Positions 45,084 through 55,052 of a stretch of 64,000 nt of DNA are shown in pieces. Under the pieces are notes generated by a model. It was not told where the DNA came from. It did no database searches and saw nothing but the letters and a program-made list of their open reading frames with translations. Numbering within the stretch: the stretch's first letter is position 1; each line of letters opens with the position of its first letter. A program made the translations under genes and the position numbers. The DNA is from Thalassobaculum sp. OXR-137 (GTDB taxonomy: Bacteria; Pseudomonadota; Alphaproteobacteria; Thalassobaculales; Thalassobaculaceae): assembly GCF_034377285.1 (NCBI RefSeq), contig NZ_CP139715.1, positions 2,960,001-3,024,000 on the forward strand, read 5' to 3'.

Positions 45084-46007
45084 ATGGCGCAGGCTCAATC
45101 CGAGATGTCGGCATTGCCGCAACAGGCGGCGTCCCAGCGGGGCGCGGTGATCCAGCATCCGCCCGGCTGGCGGCGAAGGATGGGGTTGGACAGGCCCTGG
45201 ATCGTCATCGTCGCCGGCGCCTATCTGGCATTCGTGGTGCTGGTCGCCATATTCGCCCCGCTGCTGCAGCCCTACGATCACGCGCAGCAGGACCTGTTCG
45301 AGATCCGCAATCCGCCGGTCTTCATGGGCGGCGACTGGCGCTACATCCTGGGCACCGACGATCTCGGTCGCGACGTGCTCAGCCGGGTGATCTACGGCAC
45401 CAAGATCTCGGTGGCGATCGCGGTGATCGGCACCGGCATCGGCGCGGTGCTCGGCTCCTTCCTCGGCATCGTCGCCGCCCATTTCCGCGGCTGGGCGGAC
45501 GAGATCATCATGATGCTCGTGGACGCCCAGTCGTCGCTGCCCTTCATCATCTTCGCGCTCGCCGTGTTGGCGTTCTTCTCCGGGAATTTCGCCGTGCTCG
45601 TCATCGTCGTCGGCATCGACGGGTGGGAGCGCTACGCGCGCCTCGCCCGCGGCATGGCCCTGTCCAGCGGCCAGGCGACCTATATCGAGGCGGTCAGTTC
45701 GCTCGGCGTGTCGACCTGGAAGCTCTACGCCCGCCACCTGCTGCCCAACATCCTGCCGGCGCTGATGATCCAGTTCACCATCAACCTGCCGGGGACGATC
45801 CTGCTGGAGACCTCGCTCAGCTTCCTCGGCCTCGGCGTCCAGCCGCCGATGACCAGCCTCGGCCAGATGCTCGGCTACGGCCGCGACTACCTGCTGCAGG
45901 CGCCGTGGATCGCGGTGATCCCGGGCATGACGATCTTCTTCATCACCCTGTCGGTCTCGATTCTCGGCGACTGGCTGCGCGACCATCTGGACCCGAGCCT
46001 GAGATGA
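45084..46007 (+). CDS. Dpp/Opp-type ABC permease (DppC-like)
   Basis: The protein has 307 residues from ATG 45084, 8 bases after the DppB stop. A TM helix at about 38-60 precedes the DppC mark [20 protein letters not shown]. The EAA loop [20 protein letters not shown] and [20 protein letters not shown] follow. The stop overlaps the ATPase start as ATGA. Confidence 0.92.
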   Translation: MAQAQSEMSALPQQAASQRGAVIQHPPGWRRRMGLDRPWIVIVAGAYLAFVVLVAIFAPLLQPYDHAQQDLFEIRNPPVFMGGDWRYILGTDDLGRDVLSRVIYGTKISVAIAVIGTGIGAVLGSFLGIVAAHFRGWADEIIMMLVDAQSSLPFIIFALAVLAFFSGNFAVLVIVVGIDGWERYARLARGMALSSGQATYIEAVSSLGVSTWKLYARHLLPNILPALMIQFTINLPGTILLETSLSFLGLGVQPPMTSLGQMLGYGRDYLLQAPWIAVIPGMTIFFITLSVSILGDWLRDHLDPSLR

Positions 46008-47053
46008 GCGACCTCGCCCCCCTGGACCCCCCCGCCGTCCCGACGATCCATGCCGAGCGCCGGGCGGTTCCGCCGCTGCTCCGGGTTTCCGGCCTGCGTG
46101 TCGGGTTCACCGCCGCCGACGGCAGCGAGACCACGGTGGCCGTCGACGGCGTCGACCTAGAGGTGGGTGCGGGCCGCACCCTCGGTCTGGTCGGGGAGAG
46201 CGGGTCCGGCAAGTCGGTCTCCTGCCTGTCCATCCTGCGCCTGCTGCCGGAACGCGGGCGGATCCTGTCCGGGCGCATCCGCTTCGACGGCCGCGACCTG
46301 ACGGATCTCAGCCAGCGCGAGATGCAGGACCTGCGCGGCGGCGACGTGGCGATGATCTTCCAGGACCCAATGTCGTCCCTCAACCCGGTCAAACGGGTCG
46401 GTTGGCAGATCGCCGAGGCGCTCCACCTGCATGAGGGCCTCTCCATGCAGGCCGCCCATGAGCGGGCAATCGAAATGCTGCGCCTCGTGGCCATTCCCGA
46501 TCCGGCGTCGCGCGCCCGCAGCTTTCCCCACCAGCTTTCCGGCGGCATGTGCCAGCGGGTGATGATCGCCATGGCGCTGGCCTGCAAGCCGCGCCTGCTC
46601 ATCGCAGACGAGCCGACCACCGCCCTGGACGTCACCATCCAGGCGCAGATCCTGGATCTGGTGCGCCGCCTGGCGAGCGAGACCGGAACCGCCGTGATCC
46701 TCGTCACCCATGACCTGGCCGTGGTCGCGGAGACCGCCGACGACGTGGCGGTGATGTATGCCGGGCGGGTGGTGGAGACCGGTCCGGTCGAGCAGATCTT
46801 CGAAGCGCCCCGTCACCCCTATACCTGGGGCCTTCTGCGCTCGCTGCCGGGCCGGGCCGGCGTCAGCCGCCGGTTGCCGCTGATCGAAGGCTCGGTGCCG
46901 GCACCCCGAGACTATCCGAACGGCTGCCGATTTGCGCCGCGCTGCCCGCGGGCGAGCGACCGCTGCCGATCCATCTCGCCGCCGCTCGCCGCCACCGAGG
47001 GGGCCGCCGGCGGCGTGGCCTGCCATCATCCGCTCACCGGAGAGGCCTCATGA
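46004..47053 (+). CDS. Dpp/Opp-type ABC ATPase (DppD-like)
   Basis: This 349-residue protein has an unusual N-terminal extension of about 28 residues. Walker A is GESGSGKS, signature [15 protein letters not shown], Walker [21 protein letters not shown]-terminal oligopeptide-HPY region has the cysteine cluster [15 protein letters not shown], which in some members binds an Fe-S cluster. It powers the importer with the DppF-like subunit, whose start overlaps this stop (ATGA). Confidence 0.92.
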   Translation: MSDLAPLDPPAVPTIHAERRAVPPLLRVSGLRVGFTAADGSETTVAVDGVDLEVGAGRTLGLVGESGSGKSVSCLSILRLLPERGRILSGRIRFDGRDLTDLSQREMQDLRGGDVAMIFQDPMSSLNPVKRVGWQIAEALHLHEGLSMQAAHERAIEMLRLVAIPDPASRARSFPHQLSGGMCQRVMIAMALACKPRLLIADEPTTALDVTIQAQILDLVRRLASETGTAVILVTHDLAVVAETADDVAVMYAGRVVETGPVEQIFEAPRHPYTWGLLRSLPGRAGVSRRLPLIEGSVPAPRDYPNGCRFAPRCPRASDRCRSISPPLAATEGAAGGVACHHPLTGEAS

Positions 47054-48084
47054 CAGTCCTGGTCGATGTCCAGAACCTGACCCGCCGCTTCACCGTCGGC
47101 CGGACGGTGCCGATCGTCGGGACCCGCCGCGTGGTGACCGCCGCACATGACGTGTCGTTCCAGATCCACGAGGGCGAGACCCTGGGCCTGGTCGGCGAGA
47201 GCGGCTGCGGCAAATCGACGATCGGCAAGCTCGTTCTCGGGCTGCTGCCGCCGAGCGGCGGATCGGTGCGGTACCGCGGCAGCGAGGTCTCCGCCCGGCG
47301 GGGCAGTGCCGAATGGCGCCAGATGCGCCGGCAGATGCAGATGGTGTTCCAGAACCCGTTCGGCGCTTTGAATCCACGCCTGACCATCGGAACCCAGATC
47401 GCGGAGATTCTGACGACCCATGAGATCGGCGATCCGGCCGACCGTCCCCAGCGGATGGCCGAACTGCTGCAGTCGGTGGGGCTGGAGACCCATATGCTGG
47501 AGCGCTACCCGCACCAGATGTCCGGCGGCCAGTTGCAGCGCGCGGTGATCGCCCGGGCGCTCGCGGTTTCGCCCAGCTTCATCGTCTGCGACGAGGCCGT
47601 CGCCGCCCTCGACGTCTCGATCCAGGCCCAGGTGGTCAACCTGCTGCTCGACCTGCAGGAGCGGCTCGGCCTCACCTACCTGTTCATCTCCCACGATCTC
47701 GGCATCGTGCGGCATATCTGCGACCGGGTCGTGGTCATGTATCTCGGCCGCATGGTCGAGACCGGGCCGACCGCCGAGGTGTTCTCCTCGCCCCGGCACC
47801 CCTATACCCGCGCGCTGATCGCCGCCGCGCCCCAGCCCGACCCCCGGCTCCGCAAGCGCGGCGCCCCGCTGGAGGGCGATCCGCCCAGCCCGCTGAACCC
47901 GCCGTCCGGCTGCGTCTTCCACACCCGCTGCCCGATGGCGACGGCGGAATGCGCCCGTACGGTGCCGACCCTGCGATCCTTCGGCGCCGGCCACACCGTC
48001 GCCTGCCACCATGCCGACAAAGTAGTGACGGCCGGCGAGGCGACCCAGGCGCCTGAGGTTCGCCGGTCCGCCTTGGCCGGCTGA
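47050..48084 (+). CDS. Dpp/Opp-type ABC ATPase (DppF-like)
   Basis: The 344-residue protein has Walker [17 protein letters not shown]-loop [18 protein letters not shown], signature [15 protein letters not shown], and Walker [19 protein letters not shown]. In the Walker B region the usual DEP-T/S reads DEAVAALD, a small change. The HPY cysteine region [14 protein letters not shown] is present. It completes the first importer. Five bases after its stop the beta-lactamase-fold hydrolase gene ends on the opposite strand. Confidence 0.92.
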   Translation: MTVLVDVQNLTRRFTVGRTVPIVGTRRVVTAAHDVSFQIHEGETLGLVGESGCGKSTIGKLVLGLLPPSGGSVRYRGSEVSARRGSAEWRQMRRQMQMVFQNPFGALNPRLTIGTQIAEILTTHEIGDPADRPQRMAELLQSVGLETHMLERYPHQMSGGQLQRAVIARALAVSPSFIVCDEAVAALDVSIQAQVVNLLLDLQERLGLTYLFISHDLGIVRHICDRVVVMYLGRMVETGPTAEVFSSPRHPYTRALIAAAPQPDPRLRKRGAPLEGDPPSPLNPPSGCVFHTRCPMATAECARTVPTLRSFGAGHTVACHHADKVVTAGEATQAPEVRRSALAG

Positions 48085-48089
48085 AACAG

Positions 48090-49091
48090 CTAGGCCTGGA
48101 GGACCGGGCCGTCGAGGAACTCCATCAACTCGCCGAAATAGCCCTGGGAGCGGGCCGGTTCGCCAGGGTCCGAGGTGATCGCCACCGCCAGGTCGCGGGC
48201 CGGATTGGCGGCGATGACCTGCCCGCCATAGCCCCGGGCGATCCGGTAGCCGCTGTCCGACAGGAACCACCCATAGCCGTAGCCGAGCCCGGACCAGGGC
48301 GACACGGTGCGGGGCTGGGCCGAGGCTTCTACCCAGTCCTGCGACACCACCTGGGTGCCGTCGACCCGTCCCCCGTCGCGCATCAGCAGGGCCAGGCGCA
48401 GCATCGCCCGGGGCGTGAGGGCCATCTGGTTGCCGCCGAGATAGTAGCCCTGCGGGTCGCGGGTCCAGGCCGGGATGTCGATGCCCAGCGGATCGCCCAG
48501 ACGGTGGCGCGCCTGGGTCAGCAGGCTGTCGCCCACCGCCTTCGCCAATGCGGCGCCGAGCACGTGGCTCGATCCGGTGGAGTAGATCATCCGGCCGCCG
48601 GGCGCGCCGACCATCGGCCGGCGCAGGGCATAGGCGACCCAGTTCTCCGACGCGACCCAGGCGCCGTATTCCGGCCCGGAGGTGGCGCCGAGGCCCGCCC
48701 GCATCGTCACCAGATCCTGCACCGTGATCGATCCCGCGCCGGGGGTGGCGTCGCGCGGGACCAGATCGGGGGCGATCTCCGACAGGGGCGCATGAACGCC
48801 CGGGATCTCGCCCCGATCGATGGCGATGCCGAGCAGCAGGGCGACGATGCTCTTGGAGCAGGACTTGATGTTCGCCGGCCGATCCAGGCCGGGGCCGCGA
48901 TAGGATTTGGCAAGGACGACCTCGCCGCCGCGCTGCACGAGCACCGAATGCAGCCTCGGGAATGCCCGGGCGGCCTCCGCGATTTCCGTGGCCTGCGTCT
49001 GGGCGGCCGCCAGGCCCGGCACCACGAAGGGGGCGGCGAGCAGCAGGGAGGTGGCGGTGGTGAAACGGCGTCGGCTGAGCCTCATCGGCAT
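48090..49091 (-). CDS. Tat-exported serine hydrolase, beta-lactamase/class C family
   Basis: The protein has 333 residues from ATG 49091. The twin-arginine signal is SRRRFTTATSLLLAAPF; residues upstream of this start lack family likeness. The serine motif SxxK is S77-C-S-K80 (NIKSCSKSIVALLLG), and a Tyr motif YSTGSSH lies near 172. The KTG-like triad element is not clear (RGYGGQ near the C-terminus may take its place). Such enzymes are D-aminopeptidases, esterases or 6-aminohexanoate-dimer hydrolases as often as beta-lactamases. Located between two peptide-type importers, it may trim an imported amide or ester in the periplasm. Confidence 0.85.
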   Translation of the reverse strand: MPMRLSRRRFTTATSLLLAAPFVVPGLAAAQTQATEIAEAARAFPRLHSVLVQRGGEVVLAKSYRGPGLDRPANIKSCSKSIVALLLGIAIDRGEIPGVHAPLSEIAPDLVPRDATPGAGSITVQDLVTMRAGLGATSGPEYGAWVASENWVAYALRRPMVGAPGGRMIYSTGSSHVLGAALAKAVGDSLLTQARHRLGDPLGIDIPAWTRDPQGYYLGGNQMALTPRAMLRLALLMRDGGRVDGTQVVSQDWVEASAQPRTVSPWSGLGYGYGWFLSDSGYRIARGYGGQVIAANPARDLAVAITSDPGEPARSQGYFGELMEFLDGPVLQA

Positions 49092-49341
49092 ACCTGCTCC
49101 GGTCTGTGAACCCGTACCGGATATGTGACCCGGACCGCGGATTTCGACCGTCGGAAGGCGCATGATGCGCTCAGAAGCCGTCTTGCGGGGCGAAAGAGTA
49201 CTCGGCTACCGTCGATGGGTGATCGCGACCCGGCGGACCCTCCGCCGCTCCCCCCCCTTTGTCGCGATCCTGCCTCGGCTTGGCGGCAGCGCGCAGCTCC
49301 GGGACAGGCCGACCGGCACCAGCAATGAAGGAGACACCATC

Positions 49342-50340
49342 GTGGCGCAGACGAGTGGCATGGAGATCCCGACCATCGATATCGGACCGTTCCTGTCCGG
49401 CGACCCTGCCGGCCGCGACGCGGTCGCTCGCGCGGTGGCCGAGGCGTGCAAGACGGTCGGCTTCCTGGTGATCTCCGGTCACGGCCTGCCCCAGGAGACC
49501 CTGTCCCGGGCGATTTCGCTGGGCATGGACTTCTTCGACCTGCCCCAGGCGGAGAAGGACCGCTTCCATCCCACCGGTGCGGCGCGGCAGCGCGGCTATC
49601 ACCGGGTGGCGACGCGCAACCTCGGCGCCACCCTGGGGGCGAAGACCCCGCCGGACCTGCGGGAATCCATCTTCCTCGGCCCGGTGGACGACCACAGCGC
49701 CCATTATGCCGCCCTGGCCGATGCCGAGACCGCCTATGCCGGCAATACCATTCCCGATGTTCCGGCCGGCTTCGACGCGGCGCTGGTCGACCTCTACCGG
49801 GCGTTCGAGCGGCTGTCGCGGGACATGATGCGGATCACCGCCCGGGCGCTGGATCAGGACGAGGACGGATTCGCCGCCCTGCTGGACCGGCACTTTTCCG
49901 TGTTCGGCATGCATCACTATCCGATGCTCGCCACCCCGCCGGAGCCGGGACAGCTCCGGGCCGGCGCCCATACGGATTTCGGCGCGATGACCCTGCTGGC
50001 CACGACCGAGGGCCGGGGAGGTCTCGAGGTGCAGATGGCCGACGGGCGCTGGGTGCCGGTGCTGCCGAAAGCGGGCGAGCTCGTGGTCAATCTGGGCGAC
50101 ATGATGCAGCGCTGGACCAACGACCGGTGGGTCTCCACCCTGCACCGGGTGGTGGTGCCGGATACCGGCGACGCCCAGAGCCGGCGCATGTCGATCGGCT
50201 ACTTCGTGCACCCGAATTTCGACGCCGAGATCCGCTGCGTGCCGACCTGCCTGCGGGACGGCGAGGGCGCGCGCTATCCGACGATCACCGCCGGCGAGCA
50301 CATCCGCCGCAAGATCGACGCCAGCCACAAGGCGGCATAG
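49342..50340 (+). CDS. 2-oxoglutarate/Fe(II) oxygenase, isopenicillin N synthase family
   Basis: The protein has 332 residues from GTG 49342 with AAGGAG nine bases upstream; earlier in-frame starts add non-conserved sequence. The N-terminal DIOX_N region is PTIDIGPFLSGDPAGR, with GFLVISGHGLP and DFFDLPQAEKDRF. Iron ligands are H210 and D212 in GAHTDFGAMTLL and H268 in TLHRVVVP; the 2-oxoglutarate RxS motif is R282/S284 in RRMSIGYFV. Oxygenases of this group oxidise small amino-acid- or pyrimidine-like substrates. The gene lies between the beta-lactamase-fold hydrolase (divergent) and an NMT1-like gene (convergent). Substrate unknown. Confidence 0.88.
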   Translation: MAQTSGMEIPTIDIGPFLSGDPAGRDAVARAVAEACKTVGFLVISGHGLPQETLSRAISLGMDFFDLPQAEKDRFHPTGAARQRGYHRVATRNLGATLGAKTPPDLRESIFLGPVDDHSAHYAALADAETAYAGNTIPDVPAGFDAALVDLYRAFERLSRDMMRITARALDQDEDGFAALLDRHFSVFGMHHYPMLATPPEPGQLRAGAHTDFGAMTLLATTEGRGGLEVQMADGRWVPVLPKAGELVVNLGDMMQRWTNDRWVSTLHRVVVPDTGDAQSRRMSIGYFVHPNFDAEIRCVPTCLRDGEGARYPTITAGEHIRRKIDASHKAA

Positions 50341-50351
50341 GCCGACCTGCG

Positions 50352-51281
50352 TCAGTCGGTCGGGATCGGCGTGTCCGACAGGTCGGCATCGACCGCCAGG
50401 TCGTAGGGAATGTCGTGGGAGATCAGCCCGCCGGTGAGCAGGGCTGATTTCAGCCGCACGAAGGCGGTCGGCGGGAACTGCGGGGTCCGCGCCCAGAGCC
50501 CGGCGCCCCGCAGGGTGCCGATGATCCGCGTCAGCGCTTGCGCCGACAGTTCGGGGAAATAGGGCTGCACTGTCGCCGCCATCTCGGCCGGATCGGCCGC
50601 GTGCAGATAGCGCAGGCTGCGGCCGATTCCCCGGACCAGGGCGCGGCAGGTCTCGCGCTCGCGCTCGGCGAAGCCGCGGGTGGTGTAGAAGCTGGTGAAG
50701 CCCACATCGCCCCGGGTGGCGAACCGGTGCCAGACATGGCCGCCATGCTCGGTCACCGCCCGGTCGGCATAGGGCTCGAAGACCAGAATCACGTCGACCT
50801 CGCCGCGGCCCAGCGCCTCGACATTCTCGGCCATGGTCCGGTCGGGCGCGCGGGTCCAGTCCGACAGCGCCACGCCCGCCCGGTCGAGATCGTCCTGAAA
50901 GGTCATCCAGGGCGTGGGCACCTCTGTCGCCACGGCGACGCGCAGGCCCTTCAGGTCGGTGTAGCGGAAACGCTCGTTGGGCTCCCGGCCGACCAGGGCG
51001 AAGGGATCGCGGGCGACCACCTGGCCGAAACAGACCAGCGGGCAATCCTCGCCGCGTTTGCGGGCCGAGTCGTGGTGCATCATCACCCGCATCGGTCCGC
51101 CCCAGGACACGTCGGTCGCGCCGTCCAGCAGGCCTTGGGCCGTATAGTCGGTCGAGGGCGACAGGGTGACGGCGACGTCCACGCCCTCGCGCGCCCATTC
51201 GCCCCGGTCGACGGCGAGATAGAAGGGGACGTAGCCGATGGTGCGCAGGTTCTCGAAGAGCTTGATGGCGGGTCTGGTCAT
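50352..51281 (-). CDS. NMT1/ThiY-like substrate-binding-fold protein without signal peptide
   Basis: The protein has 309 residues starting MTRPAIKLFENLRTIGYVPF, followed by YLAVDRGEWAREGVDV and GATDVSWGGPMRVMMHHDS, typical of the NMT1/SsuA-like fold. There is no export signal, so it should be cytosolic, like ThiY-type proteins that lost secretion or enzymes built on this fold (HMP-P synthase, dihydroxyphthalate decarboxylase). No cognate permease or ATPase gene is adjacent. Its start diverges from the second family-5 importer by 167 bases. The role may be ligand sensing or catalysis; I cannot decide. Confidence 0.75.
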   Translation of the reverse strand: MTRPAIKLFENLRTIGYVPFYLAVDRGEWAREGVDVAVTLSPSTDYTAQGLLDGATDVSWGGPMRVMMHHDSARKRGEDCPLVCFGQVVARDPFALVGREPNERFRYTDLKGLRVAVATEVPTPWMTFQDDLDRAGVALSDWTRAPDRTMAENVEALGRGEVDVILVFEPYADRAVTEHGGHVWHRFATRGDVGFTSFYTTRGFAERERETCRALVRGIGRSLRYLHAADPAEMAATVQPYFPELSAQALTRIIGTLRGAGLWARTPQFPPTAFVRLKSALLTGGLISHDIPYDLAVDADLSDTPIPTD

Positions 51282-51448
51282 AGCGTCAGCATAACAGGTG
51301 GAGCGGCGCCGGCCAGCCGTCGATCCGCAGAGTCGGCGGCCTATGTGAAACTAGTTTTTGCAGACGCGAAATCCTGCTTAAGTGACCGTCCAACGGTGCC
51401 GCAGCCGGCCAGAGAGCCGATACGGGCCATCAATTGGAGGCTTCACCA

Positions 51449-53047
51449 ATGTCCAAATTCACGTCCGCCTGGGCGTTCGGCATGTTCGCGGCAGTCGCCC
51501 TGACAGCGCCGGCGTCTTTCGCCGACACGCCCAAAGACACGCTCGTCATCGCCGCAACCATCGACGACATCGTGTCGCTCGATCCGGCCGAGGCGTTCGA
51601 GTTCTCCGGGGGCGACCTGCTCCGGAACACGTACGATCATCTGGTCGAGTTCAACCCGCTCGACCTTGCCGCCGGTTACCAGCCCGGGCTCGCGGAGTCC
51701 TGGACGGTCAGCGAGGACGGCAAGACCTTCACCTTCAAGATCCGCGACGGCATCAAGTTCCAGTCCGGCAACCCGGTGACGGCGGAGGACGCGGAGTTCT
51801 CCCTGCGCCGCGCGGTGCTGCTGGAGAAGACCCCGTCCTTCATCCTGACCCAGTTCGGCTTCACCAAGGAGAACATCGAGGACACGATCAAGGCGACCGA
51901 CGCCTCGACCCTGGTGATCACCACCGACAAGGTCTACGCCCAGTCCTTCGTCCTGAACTGCCTGACCGCCACCATCGGCTCGATCATCGACAAGAAGGTC
52001 GCGATGGAGAACGAGAAGGACGGCGATTTCGGCTATGAGTGGCTGAAGACCAACACCGCCGGCTCCGGCGCCTATTCGCTGCGGTCCTGGAAGGCGAACG
52101 AGTCCTATGTGCTCGACGTCAACCCGGACTACTGGCGTGCCACGCCGGCGATGAAGCGGGTCTTCGTGCGCCACATCGCCGAGTCGGCCAGCCAGCGTCT
52201 GCTGCTGGAGAAGGGCGACATCGACATCGCCCGTAACCTGACGCCGGAAGACGTCGCCGCCGTGGCCGCCAATGGCGACCTGAAGGTGGACGAGGATCTG
52301 CGCGGCCGCATCGTGTACATGTCGCTGAACCAGAAGAAGGCGCCGCTGAACGATCCCAAGGTGATCGAGGCCTTCAAGTGGGCGGTCGACTACAAGGGCA
52401 TGACCGAAACCATCCTGCGCGGCCAGTACAGGGTGCATCAGGCCTTCCTGCCGCTGACCTATCTGGGCGAGTTGAAGGATCAGCCCTACACCCTCGACAT
52501 CGCCAAGGCGAAGGCGCTGCTGGCCGAGGCCGGCCATGCCGACGACGTCGCGGTGAAGATCAACGTCCGCAACGAGCCGTCCTACATGGCGATGGCCCAG
52601 GCCATCCAGGGCTCCCTGACCGAGGCGGGCATCAAGGTCGAGCTGACCCCGATGACCGGCAAGCAGTCGCTGGGCGAGTACCGGGCGCGCGAGCACGATG
52701 TCTATCTCGGCGCCTGGGGCCCGGACTATCCGGATCCGCACACCAACGCCGATACCTTCGCCCATAACCCGAACAATGCGGACGAGGCGAAGCTGACCGG
52801 CAAGCTGGCCTGGCGCAACTCCTGGGACATCCCGGAGATGACCAAGGAGACCGAGGCCGCGGTGCAGGAAGGCGACCGCGAGAAGCGCGCCGAGATGTAC
52901 CGGTCGATCCAGAAGGAGCATCAGGAGACGAGCCCGTTCGTCGTCATGTTCCAGAAGATCGAGCAGACCGGTCTGCGCAAGAACGTCGAGAACCTGGTGA
53001 CGGGTAGCGCGATCTCGGCGGTCTACTACTGGACCGTCACGAAGTAA
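51449..53047 (+). CDS. ABC transporter substrate-binding protein, family 5 (second importer)
   Basis: The protein has 532 residues from ATG 51449 (TTGGAGG upstream). A signal peptide ends near ASFADTP. The body includes GYQPGLAESWTVSEDGKTFT, DGIKFQSGNPVTAEDAEFSL, NTAGSGAYSLRSWKANESYV and YLGAWGPDYPDPHTNADTFA, the latter a DppA/OppA-like segment. It is the first gene of a five-gene operon with its own B, C, D and F components and differs clearly from the two binding proteins at 40.5-43.8 kb. Confidence 0.92.
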   Translation: MSKFTSAWAFGMFAAVALTAPASFADTPKDTLVIAATIDDIVSLDPAEAFEFSGGDLLRNTYDHLVEFNPLDLAAGYQPGLAESWTVSEDGKTFTFKIRDGIKFQSGNPVTAEDAEFSLRRAVLLEKTPSFILTQFGFTKENIEDTIKATDASTLVITTDKVYAQSFVLNCLTATIGSIIDKKVAMENEKDGDFGYEWLKTNTAGSGAYSLRSWKANESYVLDVNPDYWRATPAMKRVFVRHIAESASQRLLLEKGDIDIARNLTPEDVAAVAANGDLKVDEDLRGRIVYMSLNQKKAPLNDPKVIEAFKWAVDYKGMTETILRGQYRVHQAFLPLTYLGELKDQPYTLDIAKAKALLAEAGHADDVAVKINVRNEPSYMAMAQAIQGSLTEAGIKVELTPMTGKQSLGEYRAREHDVYLGAWGPDYPDPHTNADTFAHNPNNADEAKLTGKLAWRNSWDIPEMTKETEAAVQEGDREKRAEMYRSIQKEHQETSPFVVMFQKIEQTGLRKNVENLVTGSAISAVYYWTVTK

Positions 53048-53056
53048 GCGGACGCA

Positions 53057-54118
53057 ATGAGCCTCGCTGGTTCGCGTCCCGGCGGGAGGGGGCCCTGGTT
53101 TCCCTCCCGTAACGGGCTGCTGAAGAGCGGTCGGGTGGTGGTGTCCCTCGCGGTCACCCTGCTCGGCCTGCTTCTCATCACCTTCCTGATCGGCCGGGTG
53201 ATGCCGATCGATCCTGTCCTCGCCGTTGTCGGCGAGCGGGCGACGAACGAGGTCTACGAGGCCACCCGCACGGCGATGGGCCTGGACCAGCCGATCATCA
53301 TCCAGTTCTTCACCTATATCGGCGAAGTGGTGCGCGGCGATTTCGGCACCTCGCTGCTGACCTCGCGCCCGGTGATCGAGGATATCGCCCGGGTATTCCC
53401 GGCGACCCTGGAGCTGGCGACCGTCGCCACCCTGCTCGGCGTCGCCTTCGGCATTCCGGCAGGCGTCATGGCCGCGGTCCATCAGGGCCGCTGGCCGGAC
53501 CATGTGGTCCGCCTGCTCGGCCTGTTCGGCTATTCCATGCCGATCTTCTGGCTCGGCCTGGTCGGCCTGCTGATCTTCTACGGCAAGCTCGACTGGGTGG
53601 CCGGACCTGGACGGCTCGACGTGTTCTTCGAGGACATCGTCCCCCAGGTCACCGGCGTCATCCTGATCGACAGCCTGCTGGCCGGGGATCTGGAGGTGTT
53701 CGCCAACGCCCTGTCGCACATCATCCTGCCGGCCTCGGTGCTCGGCTACTACTCGCTCGCCTATATCAGCCGTATGACCCGCAGCTTCATGCTGGAACAG
53801 CTGGCCCAGGAATACATCACCACCGCCCGGGTGAAGGGCGTGTCGGAGGCGCGGGTGATCTGGGGCCACGCGCTGGGCAACGTGATGGTGCCGCTGATCA
53901 CGGTGATCGCACTCAGCTACGCCAATCTTCTGGAGGGATCGGTGCTGACGGAGATCGTCTTCGCCTGGCCCGGGATCGGCTTCTACATCACCAATGCCCT
54001 GCTGTCGGCCGACATGAACGCCGTGCTCGGCGGCACGGTCATGGTGGGCATCGTCTTCGTGGGGTTGAACCTGCTGTCCGACATTCTGTACCGGGTCTTC
54101 GACCCGCGCGCCCGGTGA
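53057..54118 (+). CDS. Dpp/Opp-type ABC permease (DppB-like, second importer)
   Basis: The protein has 353 residues: an N-terminal cytosolic stretch of about 28 residues, then SLAVTLLGLLLITFLIGRVM and five more helices. The EAA loop is YITTARVKGVSEARVIWGHA and the end LTEIVFAWPGIGFYITNALL. A longer periplasmic loop (about 175-220, DWVAGPGRLDVFFEDIVPQV) than in the first importer's permease points to a different partner. Nine bases after the binding-protein stop. Confidence 0.92.
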   Translation: MSLAGSRPGGRGPWFPSRNGLLKSGRVVVSLAVTLLGLLLITFLIGRVMPIDPVLAVVGERATNEVYEATRTAMGLDQPIIIQFFTYIGEVVRGDFGTSLLTSRPVIEDIARVFPATLELATVATLLGVAFGIPAGVMAAVHQGRWPDHVVRLLGLFGYSMPIFWLGLVGLLIFYGKLDWVAGPGRLDVFFEDIVPQVTGVILIDSLLAGDLEVFANALSHIILPASVLGYYSLAYISRMTRSFMLEQLAQEYITTARVKGVSEARVIWGHALGNVMVPLITVIALSYANLLEGSVLTEIVFAWPGIGFYITNALLSADMNAVLGGTVMVGIVFVGLNLLSDILYRVFDPRAR

Positions 54119-54128
54119 GGGGAGAGCG

Positions 54129-55052
54129 ATGACCGCCTCCTCCGCCAACGCCCCCGGCCTGCGCGCCTGGCTGACCAGCGAGACGCCGTCGAGCCCGTTC
54201 CAGGCCCGCTGCATCCAGGCCTATCTCGGATGGCTCGGCCTGGCCCGCAATCCCCTGGCCATGCTGGGGCTGGCGATCGTCGTCGCCCTGGTCCTGGCGG
54301 CGATCTTCGCGCCGCTGCTCGCCCCTCACGACCCGATCGCCCAGGACCTGCAGCGCCGCCTGCTGCCGCCGGGCACGCCGGGCAACCTGCTGGGGACCGA
54401 CGAGCTCGGCCGGGACATTCTCAGCCGTCTGCTCTACGGCGCCCGGATCACCCTATATGTCGTCGCCCTGGTCGTGGTGACGGCGCCGGTCTTCGGCCTG
54501 CTGATCGGCACGGTGGCGGGCTATGCCGGCGGCTGGGTCGACACCGTGCTGATGCGTCTGACCGACATCTTCCTGGCGTTTCCGCGTCTGGTGCTGGCCC
54601 TGGCCTTCGTCGCGGCCCTCGGCCCCGGCATCGGCAACGCGGTGCTGGCCATCGCGCTGACCTCCTGGCCGCCCTACGCCCGTATCGCCCGGGCAGAGAC
54701 CCTGACCATCCGCAATTCCGACTTCATCTCCGCCATCCGCCTGCAGGGCGCCTCGCCGCTGCGGATCGTCACCGGCCATGTGGTGCCGCTGTGCCTGTCC
54801 AGCGTGATCGTTCGGGTCACCCTGGACATGGCCGGCATCATCCTGACCGCCGCCGGTCTCGGCTTCCTCGGCCTCGGCGCCCAGCCGCCGCTGCCGGAAT
54901 GGGGAGCGATGATCTCCACCGGCCGGCTCTACATCCTGGACCAGTGGTGGGTCGCCACCATGCCGGGCCTCGCCATCTTCACCGTCAGCCTGGGCTTCAA
55001 CCTGCTGGGCGACGGCCTGCGCGACGCCCTCGACCCGAGGTCGAGCCGATGA
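54129..55052 (+). CDS. Dpp/Opp-type ABC permease (DppC-like, second importer)
   Basis: This is a 307-residue protein with LGTDELGRDILSRLLYGARI, the EAA loop ISAIRLQGASPLRIVTGHVV and GLGFLGLGAQPPLPEWGAMI. The N-terminal cytosolic part is about 40 residues. The stop overlaps the DppD-like start (ATGA). Confidence 0.92.
   Translation: MTASSANAPGLRAWLTSETPSSPFQARCIQAYLGWLGLARNPLAMLGLAIVVALVLAAIFAPLLAPHDPIAQDLQRRLLPPGTPGNLLGTDELGRDILSRLLYGARITLYVVALVVVTAPVFGLLIGTVAGYAGGWVDTVLMRLTDIFLAFPRLVLALAFVAALGPGIGNAVLAIALTSWPPYARIARAETLTIRNSDFISAIRLQGASPLRIVTGHVVPLCLSSVIVRVTLDMAGIILTAAGLGFLGLGAQPPLPEWGAMISTGRLYILDQWWVATMPGLAIFTVSLGFNLLGDGLRDALDPRSSR

Noticed and set aside
48090-49091. True beta-lactamase antibiotic-resistance gene
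   Set aside because: SxxK is present but the KTG element is not clear and the position between importers suggests a general serine hydrolase.
51443-54214. 923-codon open frame on the minus strand
   Set aside because: Antisense to the second importer's binding-protein and permease genes; His/Gln/Arg-rich mirror frame.
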